From contig NZ_CP134062.1 of the NCBI RefSeq assembly GCF_031583025.1, forward strand, positions 2,728,001-2,792,000: a stretch of DNA of 64,000 nt, given 5' to 3'. Both the position numbers and the translations under genes were made by a program. Positions 16,209 to 23,717 of the stretch are shown piece after piece (the first letter of the stretch is position 1; every line of letters starts with the position of its first letter). The notes beneath the pieces are model-generated. The model was given only the letters and a program-made list of their open reading frames with translations, was not told the DNA's origin and searched no databases. This stretch comes from Mycobacterium sp. Z3061. Lineage in GTDB: Bacteria; Actinomycetota; Actinomycetes; Mycobacteriales; Mycobacteriaceae.

Positions 16209-18892
16209 TGCAGATTCCCGCTGTCGAACCACAACTCCGGCTGGACTGCGACGTGCTGGTCATCGGCGGCGGCACCGCGGGCACCATGGCGGCGCTCACC
16301 GCCGCCGAGCACGGTGCGCAAGTGCTGCTGCTGGAAAAGGCGCACGTACGGCATTCCGGCGCACTGGCGATGGGCATGGACGGGGTGAACAACGCCGTGA
16401 TCCCCGGCAAGGCCGAGCCGGAGGATTACGTCGCCGAGATCACCCGCGCCAACGACGGAATCGTCAACCAGCACACCATCTATCAGACGGCCACCCGCGG
16501 GTTCGCAATGGTGCAGCGACTCGAGCGTTACGGCGTCAAGTTCGAAAAAGACGAGCATGGCGAGTACGCGGTGCGCCGGGTGCACCGGTCGGGCTCCTAC
16601 GTGCTGCCGATGCCGGAGGGCAAGGACGTCAAGAAGGCGCTCTACCGGGTGCTGCGGCAACGCTCGATGCGCGAGAAGATCCGGATCGAGAACCGCCTGA
16701 TGCCGGTGCGGGTGCTGACGGAGGCGGGCCGGGCGGTCGGTGCGGCCGCGTTACACACCCGCACCGGAGAATTCGTTGCGATCGGGGCCAAGACGGTGAT
16801 CCTGGCGACGGGAGCGTGCGGACGACTCGGCCTGCCGGCGTCGGGGTACCTGTACGGCACCTACGAGAACCCGACCAACGCCGGCGATGGTTACTCGATG
16901 GCCTACCACGCCGGCGCTGAGTTGTCGGGAATCGAGTGCTTCCAGGTCAATCCGCTGATCAAGGACTACAACGGCCCGGCGTGCGCGTATGTGGCCAATC
17001 CGTTCGGCGGTTACCAGGTCAACGCCCTCGGCGAGCGGTTCGTCGACTCCGACTACTGGTCGGGACAGATGATGGCCGAGGTCAAGAGCGAGATCGACTC
17101 CGCCCGGGGGCCTATCTACCTCAAGGTGTCCCACCTGCCCGACGAGACGCTCACGGCGCTGGAGAACATCCTGCACAGCACTGAGCGGCCCACCCGGGGT
17201 ACCTTCCACGCCAACCGCGGCCACGACTACCGCACCCACGACATCGAGATGCACATCTCCGAAATCGGTTTGTGCAGTGGACATTCCGCATCCGGCGTCT
17301 GGGTGGACGAACATGCCCGCACCACCGTGCCGGGCCTGTATGCGGCGGGCGACCTGGCCTGCGTCCCACACAACTACATGATCGGCGCATTCGTCTTCGG
17401 CGATCTCGCCGGTGCCCATGCCGCCACCCACGCTACGGAAGTCGCGGCACCGCAACAGCTTCCGGAGAAGCAGTTGCGCGAGGCGCATGAGCTCATCTAC
17501 CGGCCGCTGCGCCATCCGGACGGCCCGCCGCAGCCGCAGGTGGAGTACAAGTTGCGGCGCTTCGTCAACGACTACGTGGCCCCCCCGAAGTCCGCGACCA
17601 AGTTGTCGATCGCCGTGCGCACCTTCGAAAGGATGCGGGAGGAAATCGCCCTCATGGGTGCCGGCACACCGCACGAGCTGATGCGCGCGGTCGAGGTGTC
17701 GTTCATCCGCGACTGCGCGGAGATGGCCGCCCGGTCCTCGCTCACCCGGACCGAATCTCGCTGGGGCCTCTACCACGACCGTTCCGACCTACCGGCCCGC
17801 GATGACGCCGAGTGGGGCTATCACCTCAACCTGCGCAAGGATCCCGGCGGAGACATGGTGTTTCTCAAGCGCCCGGTGGCTCCCTACTTCGTGTCGGTGC
17901 CGGAGTTCGACGGACTGCCACCGCTGGATCAGAGCGTGCAGCCCGTGCAGCAACCGCCGCTGGCGGGCGCCCGGGCCCCGGGCACTACCCGGTCCCGGAT
18001 CGCCACCGCCGCCGCCATCGATCCGCCGTCGCCACGCATCGCCGAGGTCCTTGCTCTGGAGGAACCGGAAATGGACGACCTGGGACCCTACCTGGCCGAC
18101 GTCGATGCGGTCGTGCGGCGAACCGCGGTGGTCACGCTCACCGAGCACATGCCCGACGGATATGCACCCGCATTGTTCGCCGCGTTGGACGACGACGACG
18201 CCACCGTGCGCCGTGCCGCTGCCGACGGAATTCGCGAGCTGGTCGAGGTGCTGCCAGATCCGGCAGGCGCCCGCGCACACCTGAGCTCGCGCGACACGGT
18301 GGTACGCGCCGCCGCCGTCTATGTGCTGGCGGCGCGCCGGGGCGGTTCCGTCGCGGAATACCGGCGCGCACGAGAGGATTCCGACCACCGCGTGCGTATA
18401 GAAGCAATACGCGCACTGGTATCGGTCGACGACGTGGTCGGCGTGATCGCGGCAACTCGTGACGATAACCGGGAAGTCCGTATCGCTGCTGCCGCCGGTC
18501 TGGCCACGTTGGGCAACGGCGCGAGCGCGGTCTCTGCGCTGATCGGTGACACCGACCCGTTGGTGCGTGCCGCCGCGCTGGCGGCACTGGCCGAATTAGG
18601 CTGCAGTGAAGCCGATTTCGCTTCCGTGGAGCAGGCGCTTCGGGCACCCGCGTGGCAGCTGCGGGTCGGCGCGGCCCGCGCGCTGGGGGGCGCCGGCGCG
18701 GACTTCGCGGTGCCGCGATTGACCGAGGCGCTCGGCGACGCACATCTCGACGTGCGAAAGGCGGCTGTCCTGAGCTTGACTCGGCTACCCGGCGAACCAG
18801 CCATCCGCGACGCGCTCGGTATCGCGCTGAAGGATACCGACGCCGACGTACGCGCCTACGCCAGGCGGGCGCTGGAGCGGGTAGGCGCGTAA
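16205..18892 (+). CDS. AprA/fumarate-reductase-type FAD oxidoreductase fused to HEAT repeats
   Basis: 895 residues, probably cytoplasmic. Residues 13-~400 are an FAD_binding_2 domain: dinucleotide motif VLVIGGGTAGTMAA (18-31), KTVILATGACGRLG, and the second FAD segment VPGLYAAGDLACVPHNYMIG near 374-393. Residues ~415-560 form the succinate-dehydrogenase-type C-terminal helical domain, including MREEIALMG and TESRWGLYHDRSDLP, which recalls the Arg/Tyr-rich motif of AprA and SdhA. A proline/alanine linker (about 575-620) leads to ~275 residues of HEAT/PBS-lyase-type repeats (VRRAAADGIREL, VRIEAIRALVSV, VRKAAVLSLTRL, VRAYARRALERV). Stand-alone family members normally end before such repeats. ATGA overlap with the ATPase. 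The substrate is unknown. Confidence 0.88.
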   Translation: MMQIPAVEPQLRLDCDVLVIGGGTAGTMAALTAAEHGAQVLLLEKAHVRHSGALAMGMDGVNNAVIPGKAEPEDYVAEITRANDGIVNQHTIYQTATRGFAMVQRLERYGVKFEKDEHGEYAVRRVHRSGSYVLPMPEGKDVKKALYRVLRQRSMREKIRIENRLMPVRVLTEAGRAVGAAALHTRTGEFVAIGAKTVILATGACGRLGLPASGYLYGTYENPTNAGDGYSMAYHAGAELSGIECFQVNPLIKDYNGPACAYVANPFGGYQVNALGERFVDSDYWSGQMMAEVKSEIDSARGPIYLKVSHLPDETLTALENILHSTERPTRGTFHANRGHDYRTHDIEMHISEIGLCSGHSASGVWVDEHARTTVPGLYAAGDLACVPHNYMIGAFVFGDLAGAHAATHATEVAAPQQLPEKQLREAHELIYRPLRHPDGPPQPQVEYKLRRFVNDYVAPPKSATKLSIAVRTFERMREEIALMGAGTPHELMRAVEVSFIRDCAEMAARSSLTRTESRWGLYHDRSDLPARDDAEWGYHLNLRKDPGGDMVFLKRPVAPYFVSVPEFDGLPPLDQSVQPVQQPPLAGARAPGTTRSRIATAAAIDPPSPRIAEVLALEEPEMDDLGPYLADVDAVVRRTAVVTLTEHMPDGYAPALFAALDDDDATVRRAAADGIRELVEVLPDPAGARAHLSSRDTVVRAAAVYVLAARRGGSVAEYRRAREDSDHRVRIEAIRALVSVDDVVGVIAATRDDNREVRIAAAAGLATLGNGASAVSALIGDTDPLVRAAALAALAELGCSEADFASVEQALRAPAWQLRVGAARALGGAGADFAVPRLTEALGDAHLDVRKAAVLSLTRLPGEPAIRDALGIALKDTDADVRAYARRALERVGA

Positions 18893-18983
18893 CACGCCGG
18901 TTTCGACGGGAACTGACGGAACGGCCACCTCACCGATATGGGCGGTGCGACCATAGGACGCACCAGTCTCGGAAGGTCCGGCG

Positions 18984-20333
18984 ATGAGCAATTTGCTGTA
19001 TCTCATATTCGGCGTGGTCGCAACGCTGGTTGGCGTGTGGTTTCTGGTGAAGGCTGTTCGCGAGTGGCGACTGGGGGAGAGCAGCAGTGCCTGGCCGACT
19101 GCGCCGGGTCGGGTGACCCACATCGAGCTTAAGCACAGCGACGACACTGCGACCTTTCACGTCGAATACCGCTTTAAGGTCAACGGTGTTCGGTACTACG
19201 GCGACGTGCTGCAGATGGGCCAGCCTCCGCTGTCGAAGGCGCGGAACGAGGCGCTGATGAATCGCTACGCTGTGGGAACCGAGGTCGAGGTTCACTACGA
19301 TCCGGATGACCCGTCGACGGCGGTCCTCATTTCGGGTGGGGGGAGCAAGATCCAGTCGTGGGCGGGTTCCGCGGTGCTCTTCCTCGGTGTTGGCATCTAT
19401 TTCACAGCGGTGACGATTCGACCGGTCCTGGCGTCCGAGGGATCCGCGGACGACCGGCGGATGTCGTTGCCGAACGTTCCCTACTACGTCCTCAACGACC
19501 CCAGGGGTGTTGCGGTGGCCGCTGACGGCGCCGTCTACGTCTGCGACGGACCGCCGAAAACGTCGTGGACGCCGATCGGGCCGATAGGACCGCCGGGGAT
19601 GCCGGGACTGCCGACAACGACAGCGCCGATGCCGGGGATGCCGAACCCCCCGTCTGCGGGGTCGGCCGCGCGACTGCTTCGGTTGACGCCGGATTTGATC
19701 AATGGCACCAGTGCGGTGCCCCGAACCCTGCTGGGCGCGCCCAATGGTCTGGCGGTCGACAGCAGCGGAAAGTTGTACGTCACCGACGGCGGTCAACTGT
19801 GGGTATACGCCGTCGATAGCGACCAGACCCTCACCGGGGCTACGCCGCTGCGAGGCGCGGAAGCAGTTGGAGTGGCGGTGGATTCGGCTGGGACCGTGTA
19901 CGTCACCCAACCATCATCCGGAAGAGTGCTTCGACTGCCTGCCGACGCCAAGACCGCGAGCGAATTTTTCAGATCGCCCGACAATGGTGCGGCGACCGAC
20001 GTCGCCGTCGACAGCGGGGGCAATGTGTATGTCACCGACTCCCGCAATAGTCGGGTATTCAAGATCGCGGCTGGCGGTAGCCCGAGCGAGCTTCCCTTCC
20101 AAGGCATATCGCATCCCGAGGGGGTGGCGGTGGACAGCGCAGGCAACGTCTATGCCGTCGATGCGGGCAATCACCGAGTCATGAAGTTGGAGCCGAATTC
20201 GCGCACCGCTACCGACTTGTTGTTGGACGGGCTTACCGATCCCTACGATGTGGCAGTCGACAGCGCAGGAAATGTGTTGGTCACGGACAAGGGAAGCGAG
20301 TACCTACTGAAATTTCCCCGACCTCAGCGGTAG
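18984..20333 (+). CDS. DUF3592-like membrane domain fused to a six-bladed NHL propeller
   Basis: 449 residues. TM1 is at about 4-22 and a DUF3592-like beta domain at 35-118 (RVTHIELKHSDDTATFHVEY, then VHYDPDDPSTAVL). TM2 is at about 127-145. After this come six NHL-type blades with the repeating core VAVDSxGxVYVTD, starting near residues 175, 248, 290, 330, 370 and 415. A proline/glycine-rich collagen-like insert (GPIGPPGMPGLP) interrupts the first blade. The blade pattern is like the PknD extracellular sensor, but no kinase domain is present. Basic residues after TM1 suggest the DUF3592 loop faces the cytoplasm and the propeller faces outward. ATG with a GGAAGG ribosome site. Confidence 0.8.
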   Translation: MSNLLYLIFGVVATLVGVWFLVKAVREWRLGESSSAWPTAPGRVTHIELKHSDDTATFHVEYRFKVNGVRYYGDVLQMGQPPLSKARNEALMNRYAVGTEVEVHYDPDDPSTAVLISGGGSKIQSWAGSAVLFLGVGIYFTAVTIRPVLASEGSADDRRMSLPNVPYYVLNDPRGVAVAADGAVYVCDGPPKTSWTPIGPIGPPGMPGLPTTTAPMPGMPNPPSAGSAARLLRLTPDLINGTSAVPRTLLGAPNGLAVDSSGKLYVTDGGQLWVYAVDSDQTLTGATPLRGAEAVGVAVDSAGTVYVTQPSSGRVLRLPADAKTASEFFRSPDNGAATDVAVDSGGNVYVTDSRNSRVFKIAAGGSPSELPFQGISHPEGVAVDSAGNVYAVDAGNHRVMKLEPNSRTATDLLLDGLTDPYDVAVDSAGNVLVTDKGSEYLLKFPRPQR

Positions 20334-20382
20334 CCACGTTCGGCGGCCGCGGCGCCAGCGGCATCGGCGCCCACTCAGCGCC

Positions 20383-20934
20383 TCAGCGCATGATCCTGGC
20401 GTAGATCAGGCTGTCGTGCGGTTCGGGACCCATCGTCGGGTACACCGCGTGCCGGCGCAGCCGGCCTTCCAGCGAGAACCCGGTGCGCTGCAGCAGCCGC
20501 GCTGATCGCGCGTTGTCGACGTGGCAGGTCGCCCAGACCCGGAACACGGCGGTGTCGGCGGCCAACTCGTCCACCACCAACTTGAGTGCCTCGGACATGT
20601 AGCCCATGTCCCACCAGTTCCGGCCCAGGCAATAGCCGATCTCGACGGAATGGCTGACCGGACGACGGCAGCTGATCAGCCCGACGATGTCGCCGGTGCG
20701 GCGCAACGTGATGACCCAGTTCCGGTCGTTCTTCGTCGAGATGAGTTGCTCGATGAGCACCCGGCGGGTCTCCACCGCATCGGGGTGGGCGGTCCAGAGC
20801 AGGAACCGGGTGACTTCGGGATCGCCGGACACGCTTTCGAAGATCTCGGCGGCGTCCTCGACGACCGCCGGCCGCAGGTGCAGGCGGGGTCCGTCGAGGT
20901 GCGTCGGCGGCCGCTCGTAGGAGTAGCCGCTCAC
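20383..20934 (-). CDS. GNAT-family N-acetyltransferase (RimJ/RimL type)
   Basis: 183 residues. The RimJ/RimL layout is visible: LDGPRLHLRPAVVEDAAEIF near the N-terminus, the acetyl-CoA region EIGYCLGRNWWDMGYMSEAL (motif A), and VDNARSARLLQRTGFSLEGR in the C-terminal half. Family members acetylate protein N-termini, amino acids or small molecules; the substrate here cannot be inferred. The GTG start overlaps the stop of the serine-hydrolase gene upstream (GTGA), so the two are probably co-translated. Confidence 0.85.
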   Translation of the reverse strand: MSGYSYERPPTHLDGPRLHLRPAVVEDAAEIFESVSGDPEVTRFLLWTAHPDAVETRRVLIEQLISTKNDRNWVITLRRTGDIVGLISCRRPVSHSVEIGYCLGRNWWDMGYMSEALKLVVDELAADTAVFRVWATCHVDNARSARLLQRTGFSLEGRLRRHAVYPTMGPEPHDSLIYARIMR

Positions 20935-22145
20935 GACAGCCCGAGTGCGCGGTAGGTGTGGCGGACGAAGTTGGGCTGGGCGGTCCGCAGCCGCGCCAGG
21001 ACCGGGTTGCCCGCGACCGCCGCCGCCGCGTTCGCGGTCAGGTCGGGGCAGTACTGGATGAGGTACATCAGAATCAGGTCCGCGCTCGGGTCGGCCTGCC
21101 ACCAGGTCCCGTACGCGCCGGGCCAACTGAACGTTCCGACGCCGCCGGGGCCGAACAGGGGAGTGGCCCTGGCGGGATCGGTCACCACCGACAGGTTCAG
21201 CCCGAATCCCCGCCCTACCCAGTAGGGCGAACCGAGGAAGTTGTGCCGCTTCTGTTCCTCGGTCAGCCGGTCGGTGCGCATCTGGCGCACCGACTCCGGG
21301 GACAGCACCCGGACACCGTCGACCGACCCGTCGCCCAGCAGCATTCGCGCAAACCGCAGGTAGTCGTCGGCCGTCGACCACAATCCGCCCCCGGCATTGC
21401 AGAACGACGGTGGCTTGACGTGCGGCGGACCCATCACGTCGTGGCGCAACTGGTCGTGTTCGTCGTGCCGGTACATCGTCGCCGCCCGCGGACGCGACTC
21501 GGGCGAGACGAAGAACCCGGTGTCCGGCATGCCGACCGGGCCCAGCACCCTATCGTCGAACACCTCATAGAGCGGCTTGCCGTCGACGCGGGACGCGATC
21601 ACTCCCAGCACGTCGATGGAGTGGCTGTAGGTCACCTTCTCGCCGGGCTGGTGCACGAGCGGCAGCGCGGCCAGCTCGGACAGCCACACGTCCGAACCCT
21701 GGTTGAACGGCAGCCGCAGGTAGGCCCGCGCGATCGGTCCGGTCACCGAGAAGCCGTAGGCCAGGCCGCTGGTGTGGGTCAGCAGATCTTCGATCAGGAT
21801 GGCGCGCCGGGCGGGATGGGTGCGGTCCAGCGGGCCGTGCGGGTCGTCGAGCACCCGCACCTCCGCGAGCTCCGGAACCCATCGGGCGATCGGGTCGCGC
21901 AGCGCGAGCTTGCCCTCGTCGACCATGCTCATGATCGCCGCCACGGTCACCGGCTTGGTCATGGACGCGATACGGAACAGCGTGTCCCGTTGCATCGGCA
22001 GCTTTGCCTCGACGTCGCGGTAGCCGATCTCGTTGACCTGCAACAGTTCTCCGCGCTGCCAGACGACGGTGACCGCTCCCGACAGCAGCCCGGCGTCGCA
22101 GACCTCACGAATGGTCGCCTGATTGCCGTCGAGATTCACCGGCAT
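20931..22145 (-). CDS. Class C beta-lactamase-fold serine hydrolase (Rv1367c-like)
   Basis: 404 residues of the beta-lactamase/transpeptidase-like family. The nucleophile motif SMTK places Ser61 and Lys64, and YSHSIDV supplies the likely catalytic tyrosine. The C-terminal GPGGVGTFSWPGAYGTWW region occupies the place of the KTG-like motif. No signal peptide is seen, so it is probably a cytoplasmic esterase or peptidase-like enzyme rather than a resistance enzyme. ATG at MPVNLDG was chosen because a GAGGAG ribosome site lies eight bases upstream. It neighbours lprF as Rv1367c does in M. tuberculosis. Confidence 0.88.
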   Translation of the reverse strand: MPVNLDGNQATIREVCDAGLLSGAVTVVWQRGELLQVNEIGYRDVEAKLPMQRDTLFRIASMTKPVTVAAIMSMVDEGKLALRDPIARWVPELAEVRVLDDPHGPLDRTHPARRAILIEDLLTHTSGLAYGFSVTGPIARAYLRLPFNQGSDVWLSELAALPLVHQPGEKVTYSHSIDVLGVIASRVDGKPLYEVFDDRVLGPVGMPDTGFFVSPESRPRAATMYRHDEHDQLRHDVMGPPHVKPPSFCNAGGGLWSTADDYLRFARMLLGDGSVDGVRVLSPESVRQMRTDRLTEEQKRHNFLGSPYWVGRGFGLNLSVVTDPARATPLFGPGGVGTFSWPGAYGTWWQADPSADLILMYLIQYCPDLTANAAAAVAGNPVLARLRTAQPNFVRHTYRALGLS

Positions 22146-22532
22146 GAGGTTAGCTCCTCGAAGTAATTGGCGCACACGTGGGATCACCTCCGCCGCATCG
22201 ATGAAATCTGTGTGAATTCCGCAAAGATCAGCGAGGCCCGAAGGGGCGCCTCAGATCCGGCGACAGTTACTTCCGCGAATCTGTTTGCAGCGCATCGGCC
22301 CCGTGTTACTGTCGCGCTCTCCGGCAAAAGCTATCTGGTGAACGTGCTGAGAGGGCAGTGACCTGCGGTTGACCGCAACGTCGTTGCTGGTGAACCAGGG
22401 TGCGGGTGTGCAGTCACCGAGATCCGCGACCGTTGGGCGTGGACCGGACACCGGGCCTCGTTCAAACCACATGACGAAGGTAGCGACTCGCTGCTCATCA
22501 CCACCGGTTGGATAACTCAGCAAAGGCTGGCC
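22146..22532. other. Divergent intergenic region with a palindromic site
   Basis: 387 bases between the divergent serine hydrolase and lprF genes, expected to hold both promoters. TGCGGT-tg-ACCGCA at 22364-22377 is a perfect 6+6 palindrome and a candidate operator. GGATAACT about 20 bases before lprF could supply a -10 element. No gene is supported here. Confidence 0.35.
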
Positions 22533-23396
22533 ATGAATGGCTTGATGTCACAAGCGCAAATCTCCCACCGACGTGTCTCCCGTCGACCCTCGACTCCGGT
22601 TGTTGCGATCGTGTTCGCAGCAGCGCTCGTCGCGGCGATCGCCGGATGCGGACACAAATCCTCAACCGCGACCTCCCAGACTTCGGGTTCATCGGGAACC
22701 TCTGCTGCGACGTCGTCCGGGGCTACATCCGGGGCATCCGGAACATCCGCGGCCCCGTCGCCGGAAGCGCAGCAACTCGTCACGGACGCCTCCAAGGCGA
22801 CCACCGCGCTGCACTCACTGCACGTCAACCTGCAGACCACCAACATCACCACCCTGCCCATGGAAATGGTCAACGCTGACGTCACCAACCAGCCGGAGGG
22901 CAACGGCCAGGCCGTCGGTGACGCCATGATCCGGCTGCAGCCCAAGACCCCGGCGGTACCCAAGCAGTTCATCGTCACCAACAAGACGATGTACACGAAG
23001 AACGAGGCCGGTGCTTACACCTCGGTGGGGCCGGCGGACAAGATCTACGACCCGGGTGTCGTCCTGGACAAGGAAAAGGGCCTCGGCGCGGTGATCGGCA
23101 AGGTCTCCAACCCGCAGTCCGGTGGCAGCGAGACGATTGACGGCGTGGCCACCACCAAGGTGACGGGCACCATCGACCCCGCGATCATCGACCCGCTGGT
23201 GCCGCAGATCGGCAAGGACGCGAAGGGTCCACTGCCGGTGACCTTGTACATCGCCGACGTGAAGGCGCCGGGCGCGCCGGGAACGCCGCCGAGCGCATAC
23301 CTGGTCCGGATGGTGATTGACAAGGACCAGGGCCACGTCACCATCACGCTGTCCAATTGGGGAGCCCCGGTAACCATCCCGAACCCCGCCGGGTAA
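22533..23396 (+). CDS. lprF: Lipoprotein LprF, LppX/LprG family
   Basis: 287 residues. The signal peptide VVAIVFAAALVAAIAGC ends in lipobox IAGC (lipid-modified Cys near residue 39). A Ser/Thr/Ala/Gly-rich linker of ~35 residues follows, longer than I recall in M. tuberculosis LprF. Then comes the LppX_LprAFG domain with ATTALHSLHVNLQTT, TNKTMYTKNEAGAYTSVGPA and the ending VTITLSNWGAPVTIPNPAG. Family members have a hydrophobic pocket and carry acylated glycolipids; LprF binds triacylated lipids. ATG reading MNGLMSQA matches the family start. It has the same neighbour (Rv1367c-like) as Rv1368. Confidence 0.93.
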   Translation: MNGLMSQAQISHRRVSRRPSTPVVAIVFAAALVAAIAGCGHKSSTATSQTSGSSGTSAATSSGATSGASGTSAAPSPEAQQLVTDASKATTALHSLHVNLQTTNITTLPMEMVNADVTNQPEGNGQAVGDAMIRLQPKTPAVPKQFIVTNKTMYTKNEAGAYTSVGPADKIYDPGVVLDKEKGLGAVIGKVSNPQSGGSETIDGVATTKVTGTIDPAIIDPLVPQIGKDAKGPLPVTLYIADVKAPGAPGTPPSAYLVRMVIDKDQGHVTITLSNWGAPVTIPNPAG

Positions 23397-23717
23397 CAGG
23401 TTCCGGGCCACAACAAGTGAACTCCGGATCGAGGACCGGCCCGACAGTGCGGCACGCCGATGGCGTCCGTACCGCGGGTCGGTTCTCGTCCGTGGTTCTC
23501 GATCGGCAGCGACGGGGGCGGCCTGCTGACGGCACGGGGGATTCCGGACACACCCAGGTCGGGTGAGTGTGTCTGGCGTGGCGGTGTTTTCGTGAGCCGC
23601 ACGTCCTTTGAGAATCCGCCGAGAATCCTTTGAGGCCGCGCTCTAACTATTGGGGCCAGCTCGCCGGAAAAGCCGGCGTGCAGCCGATTTCACCCCAACA
23701 GATTCGCAGGAGCACGA
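23397..23717. other. Intergenic region upstream of the desaturase-Pks18 operon
   Basis: 321 bases without a gene. Two direct copies of TCCTTTGAG (23604-23612 and 23626-23634) are spaced 22 bases apart, about two helical turns, and could be an activator or repressor site. A hairpin CGCCGG-aaaag-CCGGCG lies at 23662-23678. In M. tuberculosis H37Rv this interval carries IS6110 (Rv1369c-Rv1370c); no insertion sequence is present here. Confidence 0.4.

Noticed and set aside
16205..18892. Succinate dehydrogenase or fumarate reductase of central metabolism
   Set aside because: No membrane anchor or SdhB-type subunit is present, the partner is a small ferredoxin, and the operon encodes an importer and a regulator.
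20931..22145. Beta-lactamase conferring drug resistance
   Set aside because: The fold motif SxxK is present, but there is no export signal and the family is mostly esterases or peptidases; resistance cannot be claimed.
23397..23717. IS6110 as in M. tuberculosis H37Rv between lprF and the Rv1371-like gene
   Set aside because: The interval is only 321 bases and contains no transposase or terminal repeats.
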